Source: Lepas anatifera
Lineage: Eukaryota > Arthropoda > Thecostraca > Lepadidae
DNA: 64,000 bases
Direction: 5' to 3'
Assembly (NCBI GenBank): GCA_034440635.1
Contig: JAOTON010002121.1
Coordinates: 124,001 to 188,000, forward strand
Part shown: piece by piece, positions 22,555 to 34,099 of the stretch
Layout of the letters: each line of letters opens with the position of its first letter
How positions within the stretch are numbered: position 1 is the stretch's first letter
Program-made: the position numbers and the translations under genes
Notes under the pieces: model-generated
The model's input: only the letters and a program-made list of their open reading frames with translations
What the model was told of the DNA's origin: nothing
The model's database searches: none

Positions 22555-22900
22555 GCCGCCCCGGTAGCTCAGTTGGTAGAGCGTTGGGCTCCGGCCCGCT
22601 GCTCAGTAACATGCAGTGGCAGTGCAAGTGCAAGCTTCGAATCGATTCCCCTGAGACACTCCACCATATAATATTTGCCCGACGTAGGTCGGCGGGTAAC
22701 TGATTGGTGACAGGGTGACCTAAGTGAGGCGGTCGTCCCTGCGCTTCGTGGGACGTTAACCTTTGGCTTCTAAATTTAACCATTCATTGTGGGAGTTGCT
22801 CGTTCGGAAGGTGGAGTTGGGTTCTCCGTGACAGGTCCCTTGTTGACTTTAGTGAGATTTCGACTAAAAAATTCGAAGTTACAACAGCTTGGACAAAATT
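22555..22900 (+). mobile_element. SINE-like element with split tRNA head
   Basis: GCCCCGGTAGCTCAGTTGG followed by TAGAGCG is an excellent tRNA A-box region. The B-box equivalent (GCTTCGAATC) is displaced by about 35 bases of GTGCAAGTGCAAG-type sequence, so the tRNA fold is interrupted. The body from about 22675 matches 9855-10080. Confidence 0.65.
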
Positions 22901-23100
22901 TATTTTAAAAATGACACAGACGTTAAGAAAAGGAACTTTGGGGTTCTGATTGTCTCGAGACGCGGTTTTAAGTTAGTGAACGTTTCTCACAGCGTTGGAG
23001 ATAATGTCGAAATTGGTTGCATGACGGTCTTATGCAGAGGCCGATATGTCATGGAAGGCACATGTTGTGCCTCGGAACATGCCAGCGCTTAGTCTCCCGA

Positions 23101-23275
23101 ATGGGTTTCAGTGGACCGTTTACATACCGTAGTCCTCCAAATGGTGTTTGGTGGACCGTTTACAGGTCAGAGTCCCCAAATGGTGTTTGGTGGACCTTTT
23201 ACAGGCCGGAGTTTACAGGCTAAATGGTGTTTGGTCGACAGTTTACAGGCCAGAGTTTGTAGGCCGAATGGTGTC
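23101..23275 (+). repeat. Minisatellite, about 39-bp unit, four to five copies
   Basis: Repeats of GGTGTTTGGTGGACCGTTTA followed by a CAGGCCAGAGT-type stretch, with growing divergence. Three frames stay open because of the repeat. Confidence 0.8.
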
Positions 23276-23696
23276 ATGCCAGAAACAGCCGATAGACGCC
23301 CGATCACATCTGAGTTTGAATTATTTGACAAAGGTAGAATAAGTCATCTATACCGTTTATTAACCAGTGATTAGCAAATTACTAGTAGGTTTGCACTTCA
23401 ACTAAGGGGACTGAAGACTCAATGTCTGGTCAGAGAGTCTGTGATTCAACTAATTTGTAAAATAATATTTTTCACACTAACTGCTGCATTGTGATCAGAA
23501 TGTTTGAGGGTGCTTTTCAGGACTAATCAAAGAAAATTTTCCTGAATAGGGAGAGGATAGGAGAAGGTGGAAAAACGCTATCATGCACATAAAACTGGAT
23601 TTTTTTGGAGAAAACCACTTTTCCAAGACGTGTTAAGTACCCGCCTCACCTTTCTTACTGTGAGCCAAACCAGTGACCTGGACACCGATACTACGC

Positions 23697-25205
23697 GACA
23701 CGCGCATTGACGGGGCTCTTAGCCTCCTCGCTTTGACGGGGGCTGGTGGGTAACCCCCTTAATATCTCGAGAACAACGCTTGAGAGCGAAAAATGGTAAG
23801 CGGCCTTCGATAACCCCTAGAATCTTCATTGAAAATATTTGAATTTTTGTCGGGTGTAATTTAAGGTTACAAGAGGTCAAGGCATATCAACATAAGCATC
23901 ACATGAAAATTAAGGTTTTCAGCTATTATTTTTGACCTAGCAGAGATAGAGGGACCAATATAACAAGCTGGAGTCCTCGCAGCAAGCCTAATTGAATTAT
24001 ATACTATATGAAATTGCAAGGTCAAATCTGGGATTGACCTGACCTGGCGTCAGGCTTGTGTCAAATTAGATCACAATGCATATCATTAGAAATCCAAAGA
24101 TAAGACAAACCCAATGCTGTACCGCCATCCATTACTAAGTTATTCAATTTAAACCATCTGTCCCATGTATTTCCAATGGAGAGATCATGACTTGTACCTG
24201 ATCTTAGGTCATCGATATCTAAAATCCCGAAGAATATCGTGTAGCATCCAGTAGGACTATTGCGTGATTTGAATTTAATATCCGAAGATTAACACGCGCA
24301 TTGACGGGGGTGGGTACCCGCCCCCTCGGGTTTTTCGGAGAAAGCAGTAAACGGGGCGCGCAGCGCCGCCGTACTTGGCATATCTTTTCCTCATCATTTT
24401 TGCCACTTCTGTGAAAATTTTAAGGATAGGTCATCTCAGGTCAGGTCACCAGTACAGGTCAAATGACCCGACCTCAAAATAGTTTAAGATAGCATAAGTC
24501 GGAGCAGGGTGAACTTATCCAATTGAAACTCATATCACATAATGGGCTCACCGAGTTCTTTAAAATATGTTCCGGTATTTTTTATATCGATGACCTAAGG
24601 TCAGGTACGAAGCATGACCTCTTCATCGGTAATACATTGGAAATATGGTTTTTACTGAATAACTCAGTAACGGATGGTGATAGGGCGTTTACTTTAACTG
24701 CGTTAGATTTGCCTTGTCTTTGCAGTTATAATGATGTACATTTTATCTAATTTTACCCTGTCATGACGTCAGGTCAGGTCAAACCCTTGATTTGACCTAG
24801 CAAGGTCATATTTTATATCATCTGATTCAGTTTGCCCCGAGGACTCATATAGTGTCAATTGTTCTGCTCTATCTTTACTTGTTCAGATGTAATGGCCGAA
24901 AAACGTAATTTACATGTTATCCCTATGACGGCATGTTTTGGTGACCTTAAATGTGACCTGACAAAAAAATGGTTCAAATATTTTCGATGGAAAAGCGGAT
25001 AGGCTACCCAACGCCGTTTACCGTTTTTTGTTACCTACCGTGGTTCTCGAGATCTTAGGGGGGCGGGTACCCGCCCCTCGTCAATCCGAAGGTGGCTCAG
25101 ACCCTCGTCAATGCGCGTGTTAAGATACTTCTGCACTGGTGACCTGACCTGAAATGACCTAGACCCCAAAATTTTGCAAAGTTTTAGAGATGGTGAGAAA
25201 ATAGT
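23697..25205 (-). mobile_element. Old family D element interrupted by a younger D copy
   Basis: Starts with the tail end in reverse (CACGCGCATTGACGGGG, then a second TTGACGGGGG) and continues with decayed D body to 24294. It resumes after the insertion at 25120 with the head-side body CTGGTGACCTGACCTGA and fades near 25205. Many substitutions mark it as older than the copy inside it. Confidence 0.75.
24291..25123 (+). mobile_element. Family D TTAA element nested in an older D
   Basis: 833 bp with TTAA at 24291-24294 and 25120-25123. The head and tail plan is as in 20066-20914, with both box copies in the tail. The insertion splits the reverse-oriented D element at 23697-25205. Confidence 0.9.
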
Positions 25206-25312
25206 ATACCCAGTAGGGTGCATTTCTAGTTTTATGGGAGATTTTGCACCCCTACAAGTATACCATTTTACAGGCCTGGTTATGCAATATTATAGATATA
25301 CTTTGACTGTAT

Positions 25313-28300
25313 TTAACCCATTAATGCCGACAATTCCGGAGCTAGCTTTTAATATTTTTAATGCTTGCTTTTGGCTTATTGGTCACTATTGAACATATAT
25401 ACAACTTTTCAGGAATGTCATACGACCGGAAGGCATTTTTTGAAGTGGCAACTTTGGTTGCTACTCGGGATTTGCGTAGTCCAAAAACACGAGGATTTTA
25501 ACATTAAATCCTATAACAGTTCATTAAGTTTGATTTCTGTCTCATACTTTAGTTGTGTGGATACCCAACAGTATTACGTAAAAGTACGAGTTGCAAAAAC
25601 TTCCGAGTCCCTGAGAACTCAGTTGTAGTAGCTTTGAATATGAGATCCTAATAAAGGTGTCAATCGTGTGCAGGGTTTAGGGGATATCAATGATAGCAAT
25701 GAGCGATGTTTAACGGAGACGGTACGCAGTCTTTGAATTCCTTTCCAGGCTAGGTGTGTCTCATCGGCTTGTTATTTTAATTTCATCTTTAATTTTTGAT
25801 AATTTACTCCCAATTTTAATCCCATCGTGTTACCGAACTCTTGCCAGCTGCCGACCCTAGATCAGGGAGTACGCTGGTTCCAGGTCTCACCTGGGCTGTG
25901 CTGTGCTTTGAAATGATTTCCAGCACGCACTCACGGATGAACTGCCGCAGGGTGATGTCATGGCTCAGCATCCTATGTAATATCCTGGCATTAACCGTAC
26001 ATGAATTGATGGCCCTGTTGAAGAGCGGCCACCACCACTTTTTAAGCGGATCCTGGTGCGATAGTTGGACACAAACTGATTGTAGGGTTCAACTCCGCCC
26101 AAAGTCTGATTGTAGATGGCCACAGACGATGGCATATCCACAGTCACTTGTCTTTTCTCTTCCCGGACTATCTTGTGGCCTTGTGCAGTAGGTAAGCCCC
26201 GTACTTGTTACTGAGCATGGTACTGGGCTTCTTGTCCTTCCATCGCACAAGAGCCAGATCGTCAGTGTAGGCTGCTGATAGCGCACCGCGACTCTTCTTA
26301 CTCATATCGGCACTGCTTGCAAGCGGACAGTCCTTTGGGATCCGGTTATCCGAATGGTCCCAGTTTACCAACTCCCAGCAGCCGACAACTGGTCAAGTGG
26401 GGGTGGGGATGTAAATAGATTGTCAAATGTCGCATGATGGCCGGGACGCAGGGCACACTTCTCAACAAGGCCCAGTACCACATCGCCCTTGTCCATATCC
26501 AGTGCTCGCCAGGTTAGTGGCAGAACCACAGTATAGCTCGGGATGAAGCACTAGCCTTCCGTAGCGCACGTGCATCAGAGCCTGTAGTCAGTGCGTAAGG
26601 ACTTTCTCCGATATACTGTTTGATCTTGTGTCGGTAGTGCGGCACCATGAATTCGTCGGCGGAGACGTTCTCAGGGCTTACCAAAAGCTTGTTGACTTTG
26701 TTTATGGCGTCAAACAATGGCCGACCTTTATAGCATGGGACCGGCCTTCAGCTGTCCATTCTCTGTCTGCCAGGTGCATGACGCGAATGAGATGTTCAAA
26801 ACGCACCTCTACGCATGCCCTGCGCGATTAGGGCGTTGAAGATATCGCCTTCTGTCACCAGTATAACCGCCTTTAAGGAATTCGGGAATACCCAGAGAGC
26901 ATCATGATCGCAAGCTTCGCCTTGAAGTTGTCATTGGTGTCTTGCTGATTTTTTCCAGCTTATTCGGTGCTTTGCTTTACGAGAAGAGTGATAAGATCGT
27001 CAGACTGAAAGAGGCGAAAAAAGTCTGTTTGCAGATTTGACGGTCTCTTGAGCAAGCAGGGGCGTCGCCACCGAGGGGCCTAGGGTGGTGGCGCCCCCTC
27101 TCTTGGAAATTTGTAGGAGCCAACTGTTGGGGGAAATGCTATAGAAAATGCCGAATTTAAGCAAATGTAGGGCTCAAGAGTTTCCCCACTGGCCCCATCC
27201 CTTTCCTCATCTGACTCGAATATCCGTGTAAAAACCCTTTTGAGGAGGGTCCATTTACGTAGGTGACATGCTTTTGAAGTTGGGAAACTTCTCGTCTAAA
27301 CGGTGCTCGCTGCCGCTCCATATCCTTGGCAATGCCTTTCTGCCTTTTTTAGAAGAACTTGGGTCTGTCCTTTTGAGAATCCCTAAGCTTCTGCTGAAGA
27401 AGAGTCGATATCAGAAGAAAGGTGGATCGATATCACCGCAAACATCAAAGGCGTATCCTTTTTATATTGGATAAGCTCTCCGGTTGCAGCTACTATTCTT
27501 CTAGGGAGATGGTTTGGATCTGGGATTTGGATTCTTCGTCGCTCTGATCCGAGTCTTGATCAGTATCAGTATCTGGAATTTCTTTCGGTGGCTGAATAAC
27601 TACGAGGCATTCAGTTTCACCACTGGTCCCGTCCCCTCCCCATCGATAGCATCCCAATCTGGCTGGGAGGATATCTCAAATGTGGTTCACCGTCAAGCTG
27701 CGGCCCTGCTGTGGCCCTGGTATAAAGTGGTGAATAACTAAATAACCTTTTTCTGTGGATTGAGAATGTACCCCATATCATTGATTGTGGTAGTAAAATA
27801 TTCCACTTTAAAAGTAAGGTGAATATCCAAAGTTGTTATCAAATATTCTAGCATAATAAATGCATCAATCGGAATATCATATAGGTCCTTGCATGAAGTG
27901 CGCAACCATGCAGATCACATTTTGTGTGTGCAGAAGTGCACACCGAAGTATAGAACAAACCATATTAAATTTTACCGACACCAAACTATTTTGTTCAATA
28001 TCTGGTGTGAAGACAATCTGCAAAAGGGTACTTTTCAGAAGACATGAAACCTGAATACCAATCGATTGAAGAAAAGCACAGATAAAAGCAAGAGGCTCCC
28101 AATTTTTTGACCGCGTAAATGCCGAGTGGCAACTGAAGTGGCCACTTTGAATTTTACGCCACGTAATTCTTAAACTGGATTTGGAAATTCTCAAAAAGTG
28201 AACGGAAATATTTAACATGATCATTCTAAGTAACGAGGCATGAAAAACACTCGCAAAGGTTGAGTGATATGCGCAGTATCCACTTTTCTCCAGCTCGGTG

Positions 28301-28516
28301 TCAGTACATGTCGAGCAGCAGCCGCGCAGCGTCTGGTGCGAATCAATTTCACCGGCGTCATATTCGCCAGCGGGGTGCAGAAAGGGTCAGACAGGTCAAC
28401 AGGGGCCTAGGCTAGCTATTTGTAACAAGATGGCCGCTCTGGGGGAACACTGTGACCAGCTGTGGCGGAGTCTTTGTTGTGGCAACTATACTTGCCACTC
28501 GGCGTTAATGGGTTAA
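25313..28516 (-). mobile_element. Autonomous-type piggyBac element (decayed)
   Basis: 3,204 bp between TTAA at 25313-25316 and 28513-28516. The ends CCCATTAATGCCGA and TCGGCGTTAATGGG are inverted repeats with one mismatch over 14 bases. A piggyBac-type transposase relic lies inside on the minus strand. Length, TTAA duplication, CCC start and gene content all fit the piggyBac superfamily. A GCCGAGTGGCAA motif at 28121-28132 is the inverse of 28492-28503. It may be a subterminal repeat or mark a separate element of about 400 bp. A CAGGGGCGTCGCCA motif near 27058 may be a stray hAT end. Confidence 0.72.
25865..26950 (-). pseudogene. piggyBac-type transposase, frameshifted
   Basis: Read on the minus strand, pieces in different frames line up in piggyBac order. 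They are an RRLYW block; RFEHLIRVMHLADRE; ENVSADEFMVPHYRHKIKQY with the first catalytic Asp (26655-26657); HHATFDNLFTS with the second Asp (26422-26424); GTIR and DNRIPKDCPL; VRWKDKKPSTMLSNKYG; and AIYNQTLGGVEPYNQFVSNY. The first two aspartates are about 78 residues apart, as in the moth piggyBac enzyme (Asp268 and Asp346). The third is replaced: the usual GGVD reads GGVE here (26088-26090). Several frameshifts and stops make it inactive. The intact enzyme would cut and paste DNA at TTAA without leaving footprints. Confidence 0.85.
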
Positions 28517-29322
28517 GAGAGTGGCCCCTAATCCTAGCTTCTAATTGGGCGGCCACCCTGAGATCTGAGCGGTGTTACTTGGTTCATATGTGCGGACGTT
28601 GTCTGTGACTGCATCAGCGCGCGTGAATGAAGAGGAGACTGGCTGGCCGGTCATCTTTGGCTGAGTGCCGCCGCGCCCGCTGGGAAGCCTGTATGATTGG
28701 CAACTGATGTGGGGCAGGCATTGGTCGGAGGCTGAGGCGGATTACTGAGGACGTGCCGGACGTACCGGGCCGGCTATTTACAGAGGTACGCGGAAGCCGA
28801 GGTACAGCAGTCTGACGCGAGCCTCGATCGGCTGGCGACCTGCCACACTCACCTGGGACGGCCTCCGGCCAAATTAACCCTCACACTTGTTTTTGTTTTC
28901 GCCGTCCTTGCTCTTACACGGTGTTGTTGTGAACAGACAGTGGTGGATACAAGGGGTAGAGGGGAGGGGGCTCAAACCCCCTCCGAAACTTCTGAGTGCC
29001 CACAAAAGTGGAAAAGTAAAAAGTTATTCGAGGTAAAGGTGGTGTAGGGTTGAGCCTCCAAGTCGCCTTGGAAATGAAAATCTCGATCCGCCTCTGTAAC
29101 CTGGGGTGTAGAATTGTGAAAAATTTTAGGAGTGTTTTTCCAGGCTGATCGATGAAAATTTCGCTGAGCGTGGGCAGGGGGCGGTGAAAAAGCAAAATAA
29201 TGCCCTATTTTTGCTGGCAGTCATTTTTCTGAGACATACTGAATGCCTATAATGTCGCTGTTTCCTGAGCCATACCAGTACACTGGCAGCGTCCACTGCA
29301 GTGGGCCCGACTTGGATATGGT
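28517..29322. other. Unassigned; possible hAT-like relic
   Basis: The first 350 bases are GC-rich with many stops. At 28940-29095, ACAGTGGTGGATACAAGGGG and GATCCGCCTCTG form rough inverted ends like the hAT element at 19328. Their flanking eight bases do not match, so this is only a possibility. Confidence 0.35.
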
Positions 29323-30310
29323 TTAACCCTCGCCCCACCGGGGGCCATCGATGGCCCCCTAAGGTTTTTCCGGAATAGCAGAAAAACGACGAGGCGCAGC
29401 ACCGCAGTTGAGGGCTCTACCTCTCACTGCATCATTTTCCCATCATCCCTGAAATTTTTTACCCCGGGTCACCCAAGGTCAGGTCACCAGACCAGGTCAA
29501 CCAAGGTCACCTCACTTCAACTTTAGAGCTCTGTAAGAGCTACACTTCAAAGTCGATCGATTTGAAACTTCCTAAACTTCATGACCCCTCCAGGGTCTAC
29601 AAGGTGTATATCCGGGATTTTTTGATTTCGTGCCCTGAGGTCAGGTCATGAGGCGACCTCTCCCATTGGAAAAGCATGGGGAAAAGCTGTTTCATGATAT
29701 AAAAGCCACAAAAATGATTGCAAATACTCAGTCTGCTCAGAACAACGTTTTTGGACACCCTTTCACGGATCCCAGGGGTCATATTTACCCCTAGACTTTT
29801 CCAAGGTCATCCAAGGTCACCAGGGGTCAAAAACAGTATTTTGACAATAACTTTTGACCTAATTAAGCTAGAGCGGTGAAACAAACACCATCGTGTTTGT
29901 CTTGTCACTGGCTTTCATTTGATATACGGCAAGGTTACTTTGTGACCTTTCGTGACCTCAGGTCATATTAGGTCACGAGGTGACCTCTGGAGGTCAAACC
30001 ACTGGCGGGAGGTCTTTACGTTCCACATAACGGAAAAAGTACTGGCAATTTCCTATCAAATGAACTTTACCAGGCCTGAATAGCTCTAATGACATAAGAG
30101 TTATGACCAGTCTGCTTAACCATTGCATATTTGAGTGAAAATAGCCGATCTTGACCTAATTTGACCTCTGGAGGTCAAACCATTGACCTGAGCACTAAAA
30201 CATGTGAAGTATTTCTTACTGAATTTACGCGAGCTTTCCATTGCACTTTGCAGATTTGCGCTAGCGCCCATTTTTGAGTTGGGGCGGACCCCCGGTGGGG
30301 CGCGGGTTAA
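29323..30310 (+). mobile_element. Family A TTAA element, complete with a tail deletion
   Basis: 988 bp with TTAA at 29323-29326 and 30307-30310. The head and body match the other A copies. The tail has lost the second hairpin and the first of the two tail boxes (near 30270-30290), leaving a single terminal CCGGTGGGGCGCGG. Confidence 0.9.
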
Positions 30311-31809
30311 AAGCTATAGGGGTGCTTTCCGACGTTAGATGATGCTTGTTTTACTTTTAAGTGCACCCCTAAGGATAGGGGCACTGCACCCCTAAAAGTA
30401 TACAATTATACACGCCTTTTGTTACCCCCTCGCGATTCGCCCTCAATTGACGGGGCTTTGCCGATGCAGACATGTTTATCGGCCTGCCTCTTCGAATCCT
30501 GGATGTGAAATAGATCAAATGCACTTAGATTAGATATTCAGGCACAGCCTTTCATCAGAATTACGTAGGTTAACGATAGGTCAAATCACAAATGCTTAGT
30601 CATAGTGTAGCCAGACCTTGAACAGCAGGGCTGGGCCCGAATATATACTTCAAGTGAATCAGACCTATTTTACCTCCAGGTTTCGAGGAGACAGGCCAGT
30701 TAACACCTTGTCAAATGATAATCATGCTCCTCGCCTCAGCACTCCGAAACCTATAGACATTTTACTTGTTTGGAGAGTTCACAATTGATGACAATTTTTA
30801 GCATCTTTGACCTACAGTTTTGCCACTGTGATTGCTATTGATCAGAGTATGTTCTCAATAACCACATGCATCACATACTGTGACGATCAGCAATCAATGT
30901 TTGTATTTGGATCTGCATATTGTAACCCGTGTGGCCCCTCTTGTTGTTTGTTTAGTGCACTGCTTCAGCTAATGCCGATGGTGGCAGCTTCGAAAACTTT
31001 TATCAATCACGATAATTAATGGAAGTCATCGACGATAGCGATGATTTTGAAAAGAAAACTCTGATAGATCCTTTCTGTTAGAATGTGTTGAGAAAGAGAG
31101 AGAGAGAGGGAGGAGAGAGAGAGAGGAGAGAGAGAGACTCGTGACCACTGCTCCTTGCCATGATCGGCTTAATCGTTTTCATCAGGACCGGGCGTATCCA
31201 GGCCATACGTTTGTGGGAGAGTAATTTTAGGAGAGCTTGTAAACAACGTGGTGTTGTTTCAATAACAATCGGCTAAAAGAGGATACGATTCCTCCACTTT
31301 TAGAACCATGGCAGGGCTGGGTCCAGGATTTTCTCAATACAAAGGGGTGATTTTGAATATCATGGGCTCCTTCTCGGGACTTCCTATTTTGTCATTTATT
31401 GAGCGTGAACGGTGGTGTTGTAAGGATTCTTCCAAGCGAGTCCAATACCGTCGTGGTGCCCTACGCCGGGGGTTCCTTAGGAACGGAGGCTATCTCCCTT
31501 ATTTTTTGTATCGTATTTTGACCTCAAATATCCACAAGCAAAATTGCGTGCCTTTTTATTAGTTTTTTTCTTATTTTCTTTATAGACTGATTTTACGGGA
31601 CCAGGCCAAGAGTTAGTAAATATAGGTCATCAAATATAAAATCTGGGCTATACATCGCAGTGCGCCTATAATAGTATGGCACATTAACTATAAATTTATG
31701 ACACGTTGGGGGAAATTAAGTGTTGCTACGTGCATGATATTACCTTAATCCATGACTTTATCTCAACTCACGCTGGTGATCAGACTAAACGACCTTGCAA
31801 GCTTTCACC
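30311..31809. other. No recognisable gene
   Basis: Apparently unique. A GCACCCCTAAAAGTATACAA block near 30391 resembles one at about 25246. A GA-rich tract is listed separately. Confidence 0.4.
31091..31137. repeat. (GA)n microsatellite
   Basis: Imperfect AG dinucleotides with GG interruptions. Confidence 0.9.
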
Positions 31810-32832
31810 TTAACACACGCCCCGCTGGGGGGGGCGAAATTCGCCCCCTCCTGGTTTTCCCCAGATAACGCAAAAACGAAGAGACGCAGAGCAACGAAAC
31901 TTACAGTACCTTATCTCTTATTAATTTTACGCATCTGACAAAATTTTTTAGGTCAGGTCATCTCAGGTCAAGGAGCTATCCAAGTCAAGCGACCCGACCT
32001 CAAAACCTAAAATCACGAGTTTGAAGCGGCGCCTAAGGAATGTCTGCCAACCGATCAGGTAGAAACTTTCACAATATGATGAGGTCATTAGGGTCTAAAA
32101 ATCTGCTATCTCTGAATTTTGATATTGTTGACCTAAGGTGGGGTCAATTTTTTGGTCACCCCATTAAAAGTCCATGGTGAAAAATTTAAAAGGCTGGTTT
32201 TCAGTAAAAACTGGATAGATAAAGCTAAAAACCGTCAAAACGTGTATGCTTACTACGATCTCGAACTTAAAGTTGAGCTTTTGATCATCTGACCTCTCAA
32301 AGGTCATGTCAGGTCACAGGAGCATACAGTTATTGTTTTGCCAATAACTCCTCACTGAATTGAGATAAAGCTCCTATTGTGCTTGCATTGTGCTTATATT
32401 GTCACATGAAGTCGATTGATATTCAACATTACCATACCAGGTCACCCTGTGACCCTGACCTAGCTCGAGGACAGGTCATTCTCAAAAATTGACCTAGCAA
32501 GGTCATATTATACATCATTCGATTTGCCATGATGATAGGAATCCAATGATGCATAGATATGTTCTCTAGCTCCGCTGAGTGAATATCTAAAGGGGGAAAC
32601 GTACACTGCCCTGTTGTAAGCCTATGGAACCTTCTTTGACCTATGCTGACCTCAATATTGACCTGGACATAAAAATACTTCTTATAAATGTTCTTCGTCT
32701 TGTCAAGAGCTTTCGAACGCTGACCGTAATTTTTCTTTAGCTTTCCTGGGAAATGAGATACGGAGGGGGGCGAAAAGCGCCCCCTCCCAGCGGGGCGCGT
32801 CATGCCAAGGACCCCAGCGGGGCGCGTGTTAA
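31810..32832 (+). mobile_element. Family F TTAA element, complete
   Basis: 1,023 bp with TTAA at 31810-31813 and 32829-32832. The head has CACACGCCCCGCTGGGG, a GGGGCGAAATTCGCCCC hairpin and GGTTTTCCCCAGATAACGC. The tail has CAGCGGGGCGCGT twice around ATGCCAAGGACCC. The body contains GACCTAGCAAGGTCA followed by CATCATTCGATT, as in D copies. Non-coding. Confidence 0.9.
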
Positions 32833-33664
32833 AGCTGTTGAATGCCGTTCGTTTTGGTACGAAGGAATTAGTCTCCTCTAGTGGAAATTATTACCAATAC
32901 TTTGCAAGTGCCCAATTCATGAGCTCTTCAATGAGGAAATTTCCAAAGAAACTAAAATAAACAGGAAGCAGAATACAAGGGATATAGGGAAGTGTCCCGT
33001 GTATAACGCATATTCCACGGAAAAATTCTGTTAGATTAACCACCTAATTTTTTTGCCCTTGCAATGTTGTGCACGACCAAATTACGAAGGGAATAGGCAC
33101 ATGAGATGCCTTAGCTCCTCCTGTTATTCTTAACTTTGAATGCATGCTTTCTTAGGATTATGTTAATGAGGTACCGTCATTCCCCTTGATTGTCTGATTT
33201 CCTTACAATATATTTGAAATTTGTTTATTTCCGAATATGTAAGTAGGTAACTACTGGGGTTGAGCTTATCAATTTAGAACCAGCTGAAGTATCAAATTCT
33301 CTTCAATTTACTCGTATGGATGATACAACTATAATAAGTTTTGCATTTGTTTCGGCACTGGTGCCAGATCGGCATACTTCTATTTGCCTTTCTTGTACAA
33401 AATGAGAGTAGCTACATTTTTTCTCTCAGGCACACGACCTTCCAAATATTTATAGGGATTTGGATCTCAAGCTATGTCCTTGCATTGTATTCTAAATTCT
33501 AAAAGAAACGGAAAGAAAAAAGACTCAATAAAAGGGACACTGGTGTGTGCCCCACATGCTATATAATACCTATACCATGAACGGTCCTACTTATGAAACC
33601 GTTCCTTTACCCTTCCCTAGCCATGTGTGGAGATCCCGGGATATGTGGGTCCCGACCAAAGATG
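32833..33664. other. No recognisable feature
   Basis: AT-rich, apparently unique; no conserved frame. Confidence 0.4.
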
Positions 33665-33800
33665 GCCTACGCTACGTTACGAAATTATTTTTCCGTAGCC
33701 GCAGCTCTGGAAATGAAACGTAGCGTAGCTGGGCGAATTCTGTAGCGTACTACGCCAAAATGTAGCGTATCGTAGCGTACTATGAAAAAAGTTACGTCAC
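33665..33800. repeat. Cluster of TAGCGTA/TACGCTA heptamers
   Basis: CTACGCTACGTTACG, AACGTAGCGTAGCTG, TGTAGCGTACTACG and TATCGTAGCGTACTATG occur within 136 bases, immediately outside the Foldback-like element. They could be a diverged simple repeat or part of its end. Confidence 0.6.
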
Positions 33801-33815
33801 ATATGTATATGTTAC

Positions 33816-34098
33816 GGCCCGTATGGAAAATCGGCCCGTTTGCATACGGGCCGGCCCATTTGTAAACGGGCCAAATAGCCGGCCCGTATGCAAACGGGCC
33901 AGCAAATTGGCCTGTTTGCAAATGGTCCGGTCCGTATGCAAACGGGCCAGCGATGTGGCCCGTTTGCAAAAGTCTGGCCCGTTTGGGTTTTCTAGTATCC
34001 TGGCCCGTTTGCAAACCGGCCGGCCCGTTTACAAACTGGCCAGCCCGTTTGCAAACCGGCCGGTCCGTTTACAAATCAGCCGGCTCGTTTAAAACGGA
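33816..34098. repeat. Array of GTTTGCAAAC palindromes, left
   Basis: About 280 bases of GGCCCGTTTGCAAACGGGCC with variants (CATACGGG, TTACAAAC) and GCC(A/G)GC spacers. Each unit is self-complementary. A 109-codon minus frame and an 89-codon plus frame across it are repeat artefacts. Confidence 0.85.
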
Positions 34099-34099
34099 T

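Noticed and set aside
23101..23275. CRISPR-like spaced repeats
   Set aside because: The repeat is a diverging minisatellite with no unique spacers, in eukaryotic DNA.
28940..29095. hAT element
   Set aside because: The ends match only roughly and the flanking 8-mers do not agree.
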